Positions 1 through 5,973 of a stretch of 6,930 nt of DNA are shown piece by piece. A program made the position numbers and the translations under genes. Numbering within the stretch: the first letter of the stretch is position 1; every line of letters starts with the position of its first letter. This DNA is from an uncultured bacterium (GTDB lineage: Bacteria > Patescibacteriota > Microgenomatia > UBA1406 > GWC2-37-13). The notes beneath the pieces were generated by a model. That model was not told where the DNA came from, made no database searches, and was given only the letters and a program-made list of their open reading frames with translations. Where the stretch lies: NCBI GenBank assembly GCA_937914905.1, contig CALESU010000111.1, positions 1 to 6,930 of the forward strand, read 5' to 3'.

Positions 1-548
1 ATAAGAATGCCGTATCTTTTCACATTACGCATTTTAAAACATTCACTTTTCCAAACTTTTTTATTCCTGTACTGTACTTTAAACTAACAAATAATGTGTT
101 GCCATTTATGAAGAGTACATTAGACTACCGACCACGAAGCGTGGACCCAATCACTAATGAGCTCCGTTTTGAACTATTCGAAAAAATGATTACTGATGGT
201 ACATATTACACTCAGGAACGAATGAAGCACTTTTATAAGAGAGGTGGCCAACAAGTATATTCGAAACCGGCACTATCTTCCTCACAAAAATTACTACTCG
301 AAGACATTAAGGATATTTTTCACAAACAGAAAACAAACTATAAGGTAATAATTAGTCCGCTTTACGATCAAGAAAAATTAAATCAAAACGACTTGTACTA
401 TCTCAAACAGATTTTCGGTGAAAAAAATGTGTTTGATTATTCAGGAATTAATAAATACACTCGTGATTACACAAATTATTATGAAAGTTCTCATTATCGG
501 CCACATGTTGCAAGAGAAATCTTAGATGAAGTATATATAACGGAATAA
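1..548 (+). CDS. C-terminal part of an SGNH-hydrolase-like protein (5' partial)
   Basis: The frame starting at base 3 has no stop back to the left edge, so the GTG (96) and ATG (108) are probably internal and the gene begins outside the window; 181 codons are visible, ending in tandem TAA TAA. The last 80 residues show an alpha/beta pattern: a beta strand KVIISPLYDQ, a helix, then VFDYSGIN, and finally NYYESSHYRPHVAREIL. In SGNH/GDSL-like and DltD/AlgX-like proteins a D-x-x-H block near the C-terminus carries the catalytic Asp and His. Here the block reads E-S-S-H, so the acid is Glu. The family call comes from motif recall, and the nucleophile Ser region lies outside the window. It could act on cell-surface polysaccharide, but that is inference. 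The N-terminal visible part (first 35 residues) is hydrophobic and aromatic-rich. Confidence 0.6.
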   Translation, partial: KNAVSFHITHFKTFTFPNFFIPVLYFKLTNNVLPFMKSTLDYRPRSVDPITNELRFELFEKMITDGTYYTQERMKHFYKRGGQQVYSKPALSSSQKLLLEDIKDIFHKQKTNYKVIISPLYDQEKLNQNDLYYLKQIFGEKNVFDYSGINKYTRDYTNYYESSHYRPHVAREILDEVYITE

Positions 549-555
549 TAAGGAA

Positions 556-564
556 TTATCCACA
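556..564 (+). promoter_or_regulatory. Single perfect DnaA-box-like 9-mer
   Basis: TTATCCACA equals the strong E. coli DnaA box. It lies just after the first gene and before a run of nine T (567-575). There is no cluster around it, so an origin is not supported; it may be chance or a DnaA-responsive site. Confidence 0.25.
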
Positions 565-586
565 TGTTTTTTTTTAGTAGCGAATA

Positions 587-649
587 AATTATCTCCCTAT
601 TTTTCTTTTCTTTCCAATTCAAATATCTTTTATAAATAGGGATATAATT
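587..649. repeat. 16-bp inverted repeat spanning a promoter
   Basis: The left arm AATTATCTCCCTATTT (587-602) and right arm AAATAGGGATATAATT (634-649) are reverse complements except for one position (593 against 643). The 31-nt interval is pyrimidine-rich. The right arm contains the -10 box TATAAT (643-648) of the downstream cluster, and the left arm read on the minus strand contains GATAAT. The structure could be an operator dyad, a bidirectional promoter, or a hairpin in read-through RNA from the upstream gene. There is no U-tract after the right arm, which argues against a standard intrinsic terminator. Confidence 0.7.
618..648 (+). promoter_or_regulatory. Promoter of the 676-2449 cluster
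   Basis: A consensus -10 TATAAT lies at 643-648, with a start expected near 655 and about 20 nt of leader before the ATG at 676. The best -35 is a weak TTCAAA at 618-623 with a 19-bp spacer, so recognition may lean on the -10 or on an activator. No Shine-Dalgarno sequence precedes the ATG. Confidence 0.55.
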
Positions 650-675
650 ATCTTATTAGCAATTCAATTTATTCT

Positions 676-921
676 ATGAGCATTACCGCCATTCAGGCGA
701 AAGAAATTGGAGATAAGATCGAGATTGATTGGAATGCATTTGATCTTGAGCAATTTCGAATGGGAATGGAAGTTGAGCTTGAGCATGGTTCTCGAGATCC
801 TCAGACGGATGTTACGGGGGATGACCTTGTGATGACGGGGAAGATCGCACTTGCACATCTCAAGGAAATCTCAGACTACTATACGAGACTTAAAAAAATG
901 GAAACGGAAGCAGGGTCTTAG
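676..921 (+). CDS. DUF5661-like small protein
   Basis: This 81-residue acidic soluble protein has no signal peptide or membrane segment. It matches my memory of the DUF5661 family: an N-terminal A-x-x-I-G-D-K-I-x-I-D-W block (about 8-20), then FRMGMEVELEHGSRDP (residues 27-42), a TDVTGDD turn, and a C-terminal helix with AHLKEISDYYTRLKKME (about 60-76). Members are short, occur in CPR bacteria and phages, and have no known function. It is the first gene of a forward cluster; its TAG ends 16 bp before the helicase start, so the two are probably co-transcribed. The ATG at 676 lies about 20 nt after the expected transcription start and lacks a Shine-Dalgarno sequence. The length fits a complete member. 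A role linked to DNA metabolism is inferred only from the neighbour. Confidence 0.75.
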   Translation: MSITAIQAKEIGDKIEIDWNAFDLEQFRMGMEVELEHGSRDPQTDVTGDDLVMTGKIALAHLKEISDYYTRLKKMETEAGS

Positions 922-937
922 TGTACAATGAAGACCC

Positions 938-2098
938 ATGCACGTTCTCTCTGAGGATCAAAAATTGGCTCTTGATACCCTCCTAACGTGGTTTGATGCG
1001 GACTCCAAAAAACAATTTATAATTCTGGGAGGATATGCGGGTACAGGAAAAACGACTATCCTTGCTCATCTTCGGATGGCACTTCATGACAAAAAACCAA
1101 AGTTGAAAGTCGGATTTGCTTCATATACGGGGAAGGCCGCACGCGTATTGCACGCCACGCTTCAAACGGATTTGGTCCTCATTAAACAAGACACAGTGGG
1201 CACAATTCACTCCCTCATTTACTCTCCCATCGTGAATGAAAAAGAGGAAATTATCGGATGGAAACAAAAAGAGAAAATAGATCGCGATCTTATTATTATT
1301 GACGAAGGCTCAATGGTTGACAGTGAAATATGGAAGCATCTTCTCTCATACAACATCCCCATTATTGTGGTGGGGGATCATGGTCAACTTCCGCCCATTC
1401 GTGGCTCGTTTTATCTCATGGATTCTCCGGATATTCTCCTTCAGCATATTCACCGACAGGCTGTGAAAAACCCGATCATTGGGATCTCAATCCAAGCTCG
1501 GGAGCATGGCTTTATCCGTGCGGGAAATTACGGAGCAGGCATAGTTAAATATGCAAAAGATGATTTTGACGGTCAATCTGAAGCAACTGAGCTCCTCCAA
1601 AATTATTCTGAGGATACTCTCATTTTGTGTGGGTTTAACGTAACGCGGAGAAAATTAAATTCGTTTATCAGGCAATCTCTTGGCTTTATCCGACCAAAAC
1701 CAGAGGTTGGAGACCGAGTGATTTGCTTGAGGAATAATCATCGAAAAAAGATATTTAATGGTATGCTCGGCACCATACAATCGATTGAAAACTCACATGT
1801 AGATTGGTACTCCATGCACATTCGAATGGACGGAGAAGAAGACGTATATCAGGGTCTGGTATCTGCAAAGCAATTCGGAAGTGATGCCCCTCTTAATTTT
1901 ACTGACAAACGGAGGGAGATTATGGCGGGAGATCTCTTTGATTTTGGATACGCGCTCACCGTTCACAAGGCACAAGGAAGCCAAGCGCGAAAAGTGATCT
2001 TATTTGAAGAACGCTTCTCTAAAATGACTGATGATGATTGGCGCAGGTGGCTCTACACTGCGGTAACGCGAGCTGAGGAAGAGCTTGTGATATTTTAA
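938..2098 (+). CDS. Dda/RecD-like superfamily 1 DNA helicase
   Basis: This 386-residue SF1 helicase has an AAA_30-type N-terminal half and a UvrD_C_2-type end. Visible motifs, in order: a Q-motif-like LSEDQKLAL (4-12); Walker A G-Y-A-G-T-G-K-T (32-39, K38); motif Ia FASYTGKAARVL (60-71); Walker B LIIIDEGSMVD (118-128, D122/E123); motif III VVGDHGQLPPI (144-154, Q150); motif V GYALTVHKAQGSQ (337-349); motif VI LYTAVTRA (372-379, R378). All residues needed for ATP hydrolysis are present, so it should be an active 5'-3' translocase on single-stranded DNA, as Dda and RecD are. It is closer in length to phage T4 Dda (439) than to RecD2 (over 700) and lacks the RecD2 N-terminal extension. There is no long accessory domain. 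The start ATG is the only reasonable one; ribosome binding is weak (GAAG at 930-933). It is followed 24 bp later by the TfoX-like gene. Confidence 0.9.
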   Translation: MHVLSEDQKLALDTLLTWFDADSKKQFIILGGYAGTGKTTILAHLRMALHDKKPKLKVGFASYTGKAARVLHATLQTDLVLIKQDTVGTIHSLIYSPIVNEKEEIIGWKQKEKIDRDLIIIDEGSMVDSEIWKHLLSYNIPIIVVGDHGQLPPIRGSFYLMDSPDILLQHIHRQAVKNPIIGISIQAREHGFIRAGNYGAGIVKYAKDDFDGQSEATELLQNYSEDTLILCGFNVTRRKLNSFIRQSLGFIRPKPEVGDRVICLRNNHRKKIFNGMLGTIQSIENSHVDWYSMHIRMDGEEDVYQGLVSAKQFGSDAPLNFTDKRREIMAGDLFDFGYALTVHKAQGSQARKVILFEERFSKMTDDDWRRWLYTAVTRAEEELVIF

Positions 2099-2122
2099 GA
2101 GATGAGGGGATATACTTTGTTC

Positions 2123-2449
2123 ATGAGCACTTCAAAAGATACTATCGAATACATTCTTCATAATTTGCACAACGCTCCCCGATTTAATTCGCGCGCCATG
2201 TTTGGAGAGTATGCGCTCTATGCCGATGGGAAAGTGGTGGCATTAGTATGTAATGACTTGTTGTATGTGAAAATTCTTCCCGCAAGCCAATCGTTAGAAG
2301 GAATTTGTGAAACAGACGCTCCGTATCCAGGTGCAAAACCGCACTACGTAATCAGTGAAGAGCAAATCAGAAATCTGACGGACCTACCCGATGTGTTGTT
2401 GTCCCTAGCAGCGTCATTGCCGATAAAGAAGAAGCGAGTATCAAAATAG
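2123..2449 (+). CDS. TfoX/Sxy N-terminal-domain protein
   Basis: A 108-residue protein made of the TfoX_N domain alone. The signature is clear: an N-terminal helix TSKDTIEYILHNL, then RAMFGEYALYADGKVVALV, and LLYVKILP, which is the R-x-M-F-G-x-Y / Y-x-K pattern of the family. The C-terminal TfoX domain of the full-length Sxy/TfoX competence regulators is absent, as in most non-proteobacterial members. The tail is basic (KKKR). An in-frame ATG at 2102 would add seven residues, but family members start at the MSTSKD equivalent and GAGGGGA (2104-2110) could serve as its ribosome site, though at a long 12-nt spacing. It follows the helicase closely, so it should be in the same transcript. In gamma-proteobacteria Sxy works with CRP on competence genes; stand-alone N-domains have no proven role. 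Confidence 0.85.
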   Translation: MSTSKDTIEYILHNLHNAPRFNSRAMFGEYALYADGKVVALVCNDLLYVKILPASQSLEGICETDAPYPGAKPHYVISEEQIRNLTDLPDVLLSLAASLPIKKKRVSK

Positions 2450-2467
2450 GAAAAATGATTACATACA

Positions 2468-2944
2468 TCAATACGTCCGAACTTCAAGAGTCTTGAAATA
2501 AGGATTTTGATAAAAGTGCGCGATGGTTAGCTTGTAAGAATTCTGCGGTTTTACTTTGAGGGTTTCGATATTGGTGCCTTGGACATAGAGGCTAAGAGAT
2601 CCTGGATCAGAAGATAAGGCGTCAGATTCATTCGTCGCCACCATTTCAATAACTTCGGTGGAATGGAGATCGATAGTATCCAAAGTGATCGAGATAGTAC
2701 TCGATTTTTTCCCGAATCCCTTGATAAGATAATCTCCAAAAATACGAATACAGGAGGCATTCGTTATAACGACTTCAATAAGGTCTTGAGGGGATTTTTG
2801 GTCCGTCGTGGCAAGCGCCAAGCGAGTCCCTTTTTTTCTCAGTTTTTTGTTTTGCCACGTTCCCCAAAGCACGAACACAAAAATTGAAGCAACAACGATT
2901 ACTAAAAAAAGTACCAGGTAGGATGATTCTGGAGTGTTAGACAT
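2468..2944 (-). CDS. Membrane-anchored hypothetical protein, 158 aa
   Basis: I do not recognise this protein. It has one N-terminal membrane helix (about 9-29), followed at once by a strongly basic stretch KKLRKKGTR (33-41). By the positive-inside rule the C-terminal 115 residues would face the cytoplasm. That domain alternates short hydrophobic strands (LIEVVITNA, STISITLDTI, VIEMVAT, LSLYV) and looks beta-rich. The gene is convergent with the TfoX-like gene, whose stop lies 18 bp away, and divergent from the membrane protein at 3061. Its ATG is 9 nt downstream of an extended -10 box, which predicts a nearly leaderless mRNA. It ends in TGA, so TGA is not reassigned here. Confidence 0.7.
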   Translation of the reverse strand: MSNTPESSYLVLFLVIVVASIFVFVLWGTWQNKKLRKKGTRLALATTDQKSPQDLIEVVITNASCIRIFGDYLIKGFGKKSSTISITLDTIDLHSTEVIEMVATNESDALSSDPGSLSLYVQGTNIETLKVKPQNSYKLTIAHFYQNPYFKTLEVRTY

Positions 2945-2953
2945 ATCATTTTA

Positions 2954-2962
2954 AGTATACCA
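2954..2962 (-). promoter_or_regulatory. Extended -10 promoter, nearly leaderless
   Basis: Read on the minus strand, TGGTATACT is TGn followed by TATACT (5 of 6 to TATAAT). The start site would fall near 2947, about 3 nt before the ATG at 2944. I find no good -35, which an extended -10 can do without. Confidence 0.5.
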
Positions 2963-3060
2963 TTCCTGATTTTCTCGATTCATTCTCCGGTTTTCACAAG
3001 TTTCTATTAATGGATGATTCTGGCGAAATCTCATTGCATTCTTATCTTTCCTAGGCTAGT

Positions 3061-3591
3061 ATGAAGCCATACATGTTCAAAACTGCACTCAAAATAACAC
3101 TTTTCCTGGAAAAACAGCACAAGGTGGTTGATGTCAAAAGCACAATGGTCGTACTTGTCGCATTTCTCGGCTCGATTTTAAATGCAGTACTTGCAGAAGG
3201 GTATCTATTTATCCTTAACATGTTCTTGTATTATCCCGGATCAGGTAACTCCATAGGGACCCTTGACCTTATTCTAGCTATCCTCTCGGCTTTTTTAGAA
3301 AGTATAGTGATGAATGGAGTTATGGTTCTGCTCACTTCTGCGGTTCTTGGATTTATCATGAGTCTCTTTCTCAAACATGAACACATTTCTCTGGGAAAGT
3401 CTTTTCAACTCATGTTACTCCACTCATTTCTCGTATCTCTATTTATACTCATTCCATTACCGGGAATTTTCATATTCGTGTATTTGATCGGAGGAATGAT
3501 TGCTCGGACTATATTAGTGAAGAATGAATTAAAAACGAGAACAGAAACCCCTCACTTCACTCCGTTGCCTCAAAAAACCCCAATCGCCTAA
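3061..3591 (+). CDS. Multi-pass membrane protein, 176 aa, possibly Yip1-like
   Basis: An integral membrane protein with about four or five hydrophobic segments: roughly 28-56 (long), 68-80, 83-104, 114-131 and 134-152. The N-terminus (about 27 residues) and the tail after 153 are polar and charged and probably cytoplasmic. A helix break IPLPG (131-135) between the last two segments, after KSFQLMLLHSFLVS, recalls Yip1-type proteins, but the match is by arrangement only and I would not name it. Glu46 and Glu80 lie in or next to hydrophobic segments. It is divergent from the gene at 2944 and 74 bp upstream of the MFS gene in the same direction, so it could be co-transcribed with it. Ribosome binding is weak. 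Confidence 0.75.
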   Translation: MKPYMFKTALKITLFLEKQHKVVDVKSTMVVLVAFLGSILNAVLAEGYLFILNMFLYYPGSGNSIGTLDLILAILSAFLESIVMNGVMVLLTSAVLGFIMSLFLKHEHISLGKSFQLMLLHSFLVSLFILIPLPGIFIFVYLIGGMIARTILVKNELKTRTETPHFTPLPQKTPIA

Positions 3592-3592
3592 T

Positions 3593-3624
3593 TTGTCAAC
3601 CCTTCTCCAAAAACAGTGTATGAT
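3593..3624 (+). promoter_or_regulatory. Weak candidate promoter for the MFS gene
   Basis: TTGTCA (3593-3598, 5 of 6 to -35) and TATGAT (3619-3624, 5 of 6 to -10) are separated by 20 bp, longer than the usual 16-18. If used, the leader before the ATG at 3666 would be about 35 nt, with no Shine-Dalgarno sequence. Confidence 0.3.
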
Positions 3625-3665
3625 AGGAAGACGTTGGAAAATGCATTCTTTCACTCCTGTTTCAT

Positions 3666-4886
3666 ATGAATAAAAAACTGTACACCCCCTTATTACTTAC
3701 CTTTGTCAATGTATTGGGTTTTTCGGTACTTATTCCGATTCTTCCATTTATCATTCAAGAATATGGACTGTCTCAGATGTGGTTTGGAATTTTACTAAGC
3801 TCTTATGCTCTATCATTATTTTTTGGAGCCCCCATTTTAGGTGCACTTTCTGACACATTTGGCAGAAAGCCACTCCTCCTCATTAGCCAAGCAGGGACTC
3901 TTTTATGTTGGGTCATCATTTCAGGCTCTTATTTTATTCCTAAATCAATCATCATTTTTTCATTCCCACTGGCGATATTTGTAATGTTAGTTGCACGGGT
4001 TCTTGACGGGATTACAGGAGGGAACAATAGCGTGGTAAATGCATATATTACTGATATCACTGAGCCCAAAGACCGTGCAAAATCATTTGGACTTTTAGGA
4101 GCAACATTTGGCATAGGGTTCATGTTCGGTCCTCTTATTGGAGGTCTTACCTATAAATTGGGGTTTGGATTTTTGGGAACATCCCTTTTTGCCACCCTTT
4201 TATCAACAATTACCTTATACGCGATTTGGAAATATTTAGAAGAGCCACCAAGGCACAAAACAAGCCAGGAAGATTGGAAAGCCCATGTTCTTGCAAATCT
4301 CAATGTTTTCTCGAAACTATATGCGTGGCGACATAATCAAGTGATCGCGTCAATCCTCACCTTAAAATTCGTCGTTATTTTATGCTTCACTGGGTTTACG
4401 AGTATCATCTCCTTGTACCTCATTGATTCATTCAATGCTTCAGCCACCACGATTGGTCTCTTTCTATTTGTTATTGGAATCTACTCTATCGTGAATCAAA
4501 TGGCAATAGTGCCCTGGATGGTGCGCACGTTTAATGCTCGCAGAACTGTTTTTATCGGATTAGTGATCCTTACCATCGGGTTAGTTATTATCTATTTCCC
4601 CACGAATTTTGTGATATTTGTCATAAGCGCATACATATTTTCTCTCGGCATTTCTGTCATTAATCCAACAGTCAAGGCTATCTTATCCAATTACACCGAA
4701 CCCACAAAACAAGGAGAAATATTAGGTTTGGACGAAGCTCTCCAGTCTTTATCGCAAGGGATTATGCCTCTTGCGAGTTCATTTTTGTATATCTTTTTTG
4801 CAAAAGCAGTGTTTTTTGTATACGCACTCAGTATTTGTTTTATTGCGATTCCTCTTGCTATCAGAGCATTACGTGCAGAAAAATAA
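3666..4886 (+). CDS. MFS drug-antiporter-like transporter (DHA1/TetA type)
   Basis: A 406-residue, 12-helix major facilitator. Motif A lies in loop 2-3: GALSDTFGRK (59-68) with D63, G66, R67 and K68. Motif B is VARVLDGITGG (109-119) with R111 in helix 4, the residue tied to proton coupling. Motif C in helix 5, GATFGIGFMFGPLIGG (145-160), is the antiporter signature. The two six-helix halves are joined by a cytoplasmic loop around 190-225 (EEPPRHKTSQEDW onward). Motif C and the D-I-T-x-P-x-x-R-A segment (130-138) place it with DHA1/TCR-like drug:H+ antiporters. Length is normal. The substrate cannot be told from sequence, and tetracycline export should not be assumed. The start has no Shine-Dalgarno sequence. 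Downstream, 4887-5014 is 128 bp facing a convergent gene, with no clear terminator. Confidence 0.9.
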   Translation: MNKKLYTPLLLTFVNVLGFSVLIPILPFIIQEYGLSQMWFGILLSSYALSLFFGAPILGALSDTFGRKPLLLISQAGTLLCWVIISGSYFIPKSIIIFSFPLAIFVMLVARVLDGITGGNNSVVNAYITDITEPKDRAKSFGLLGATFGIGFMFGPLIGGLTYKLGFGFLGTSLFATLLSTITLYAIWKYLEEPPRHKTSQEDWKAHVLANLNVFSKLYAWRHNQVIASILTLKFVVILCFTGFTSIISLYLIDSFNASATTIGLFLFVIGIYSIVNQMAIVPWMVRTFNARRTVFIGLVILTIGLVIIYFPTNFVIFVISAYIFSLGISVINPTVKAILSNYTEPTKQGEILGLDEALQSLSQGIMPLASSFLYIFFAKAVFFVYALSICFIAIPLAIRALRAEK

Positions 4887-5014
4887 CAAGAGCGTATTGC
4901 ATTTTTTAGTATTCACACGTAATGATAATTATCCCGCATGGACAAACAACGAGTAAATACCTGATCCAGAAGTTTTGAGGCTGATTGTGGAAAGAGAACA
5001 AGGAGAGACGAGAA

Positions 5015-5221
5015 TTAATTGTTTGGATTGATCGTATTCTTCTTGAAATCTGGATTCGGGGCGTAATTATTCTTCATTGTGCTATTGCCTCGTTCTAATT
5101 GGGCACCATACTCCATTCCCATTTTAAAACTTACCAATAGAAGCAGGAGAAAAAGCATAAGAGCCATGAATTTTGAGAAAGTCGTGACAGTTGTTAGTGA
5201 TTTAGCTAGTTTGATACGCAT
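5015..5221 (-). CDS. Single-pass membrane miniprotein, 68 aa
   Basis: A small protein with a basic N-terminus (MRIKLAKS), one very hydrophobic helix rich in Leu (about 18-32), and a polar tail rich in Asn and Pro. The junction FKMGMEYGAQLER recalls the PF-x-GFYLGM-x-Y pattern I remember from many short CPR membrane proteins, but the function is unknown. By the positive-inside rule the tail would be outside. Unlike most genes here it has a proper Shine-Dalgarno sequence. It is divergent from the anchored protein at 5289 (67 bp between starts) and convergent with the MFS gene. Both divergent genes encode a single-helix protein with an outside tail, so they may be co-regulated; that is inference. 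Confidence 0.65.
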   Translation of the reverse strand: MRIKLAKSLTTVTTFSKFMALMLFLLLLLVSFKMGMEYGAQLERGNSTMKNNYAPNPDFKKNTINPNN

Positions 5222-5228
5222 ACCATCA

Positions 5229-5232
5229 TCCT
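5229..5232 (-). promoter_or_regulatory. Ribosome binding site of the 68-aa protein
   Basis: AGGA on the minus strand with 7 nt to the ATG at 5221. It supports this start and is one of few good sites in the window. Confidence 0.5.
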
Positions 5233-5255
5233 ATCATGAAAACCATTCGTAATGC

Positions 5256-5261
5256 ATTATC
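5256..5261 (-). promoter_or_regulatory. Candidate -10 for the 68-aa protein
   Basis: GATAAT on the minus strand (5 of 6 to TATAAT) would give a start near 5249 and a leader of about 28 nt that includes the AGGA. No -35 stands out. It overlaps the 10-bp palindrome TAATGCATTA (5250-5259). Confidence 0.35.
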
Positions 5262-5271
5262 GAGATATATT

Positions 5272-5280
5272 TGGTATCAT
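5272..5280 (+). promoter_or_regulatory. Extended -10 promoter, nearly leaderless
   Basis: TGGTATCAT is TGn plus TATCAT (4 of 6, and very like TGGTATACT at 2962-2954). It ends 8 nt before the ATG at 5289, so the mRNA would have only a few leader bases. Confidence 0.5.
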
Positions 5281-5288
5281 TTCCCCAT

Positions 5289-5840
5289 ATGAAAACAGCA
5301 CTTATCGCGTTTGTTTGTTTTGTTTTGGGTGGGGTAGTAATCTATTCCTTTACTCAATTCCAAAAAGTTCAGCAAGAAAATCAGGAATTAAAAACAAAAA
5401 TACAAATAAGCTCAACTCCCACTCCAAGCCCCATGGAGAAAAAAATGCAACCTTCTCCCACTGAGGAAAAAAGTATGGACAAAAAACCAGAAAAAGGCAC
5501 GATATCAGGAACTCTTGGATATCCTTCGAGCGGAATTCCCCCTCTTCAAGTCTATGCGATCAACACGACTGACTCCAAAAAGTACTTCATGATAGAAACA
5601 GCTCAAAATCAAGGGGCATTTGAAATAGAAGATGTCGAACCAGGGACTTATCATGTGATTGCCTACACGAAAGACAATGGTTTAAGTGGTGCTTATTCAA
5701 AGGCAGTCCCTTGTGGATTATCCGTAGACTGTACTGACCACAGTATGATCGAAGTCGTGGTAAAATCCGGAGAAGTAACAAAAGGTATTGAAGTAAAAGA
5801 TTGGTATGCGCCAGAAGGTACCTTCCCTTCAAAGCCGTAA
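5289..5840 (+). CDS. Membrane-anchored protein with carboxypeptidase-regulatory-like domain
   Basis: A 183-residue protein. Residues 4-22 form a signal anchor; there is no lipobox at Cys10. A short coiled-coil-like stretch follows (FQKVQQENQELKTKI, 24-38), then a Pro/Ser/Thr/Lys-rich linker (about 41-69), and a beta-sandwich-like domain from 70: GTISGTLGYPSSGIPPLQVYAIN, FEIEDVEPGTYHVIAYT (111-127), ending near DWYAP (171-175). The G-x-I-S-G pattern with a V-x-P-G-T-Y-x-V turn is that of CarboxypepD_reg or B-type Ig-like modules seen on cell surfaces. Cys142 and Cys148 sit in PCGLSVDCTDH and could form a disulfide outside the cell. The TTG at 5271 is rejected as a start because the ATG at 5289 fits the signal anchor and the promoter. 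There is no enzyme motif; a structural or binding role is inference. Confidence 0.8.
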   Translation: MKTALIAFVCFVLGGVVIYSFTQFQKVQQENQELKTKIQISSTPTPSPMEKKMQPSPTEEKSMDKKPEKGTISGTLGYPSSGIPPLQVYAINTTDSKKYFMIETAQNQGAFEIEDVEPGTYHVIAYTKDNGLSGAYSKAVPCGLSVDCTDHSMIEVVVKSGEVTKGIEVKDWYAPEGTFPSKP

Positions 5841-5873
5841 CGGGAACCAATCGTCACATTTGACTCAGTATTT
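5841..5873 (+). pseudogene. Apparent relic of an ABC-F 5' end
   Basis: Immediately after the TAA of the preceding gene, in the same frame, the codons read R-E-P-I-V-T-F-D-S-V-F. The residues EPIVTFDSV correspond to METIITFDNV at the start of the ABC-F gene 511 bp downstream and resemble the EPIVxFxxVSF start I recall for CPR ABC-F proteins. At base level 5844-5870 matches 6355-6381 at 22 of 27, with a core of 16 of 17. Similarity fades after GTA and the frame stops at 5913. No ATG precedes it (CGG stands at the equivalent codon). Confidence 0.45.
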
Positions 5874-5896
5874 TTACGCGAGCTACGATCTTCCAA
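5871..5896. repeat. Repeat unit 1, core inverted relative to 6055-6079
   Basis: TTTTTACGCGA, then GCTACGATCT, then TCCAA. The outer parts match unit 2 in direct orientation (one extra A), while the inner ten bases match its inner ten bases as reverse complement (9 of 10). Confidence 0.45.
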
Positions 5897-5973
5897 TGAG
5901 ATTACTCTTAAATAAAACAGAGCTAAGGTGTCAACTTATTCCCCACAATCTAAAACGGTAAAGAATCCCCGTT

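Noticed and set aside
552..575. Possible terminator: nine T after the first gene
   Set aside because: The only stem before the T run is about 3 bp (GGA/TCC), too weak for an intrinsic terminator.
556..660. Chromosome origin (DnaA box plus AT-rich DNA)
   Set aside because: Only one DnaA box is present and no dnaA, dnaN or parB gene is nearby.
2483..2497. Palindrome TTCAAGAGTCTTGAA near the convergent 3' ends
   Set aside because: It lies inside the last codons of the minus-strand gene, the stem is AT-rich and no T-tract follows; probably coding chance rather than a terminator.
2663..2887. Open frame on the plus strand opposite the 2468-2944 gene
   Set aside because: It is a shadow of the minus-strand gene with no ribosome site or domain; the minus frame has a clean membrane helix and promoter.
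4918..4936. Fur-box-like AATGATAATTAT with the palindrome GATAATTATC (4924-4933)
   Set aside because: It lies between the 3' ends of two convergent genes, not at a promoter, and matches only part of the Fur consensus.
5906..5934. Perfect -35 TTGACA on the minus strand (5934-5929)
   Set aside because: No acceptable -10 lies at 16-18 bp, so no promoter is called.
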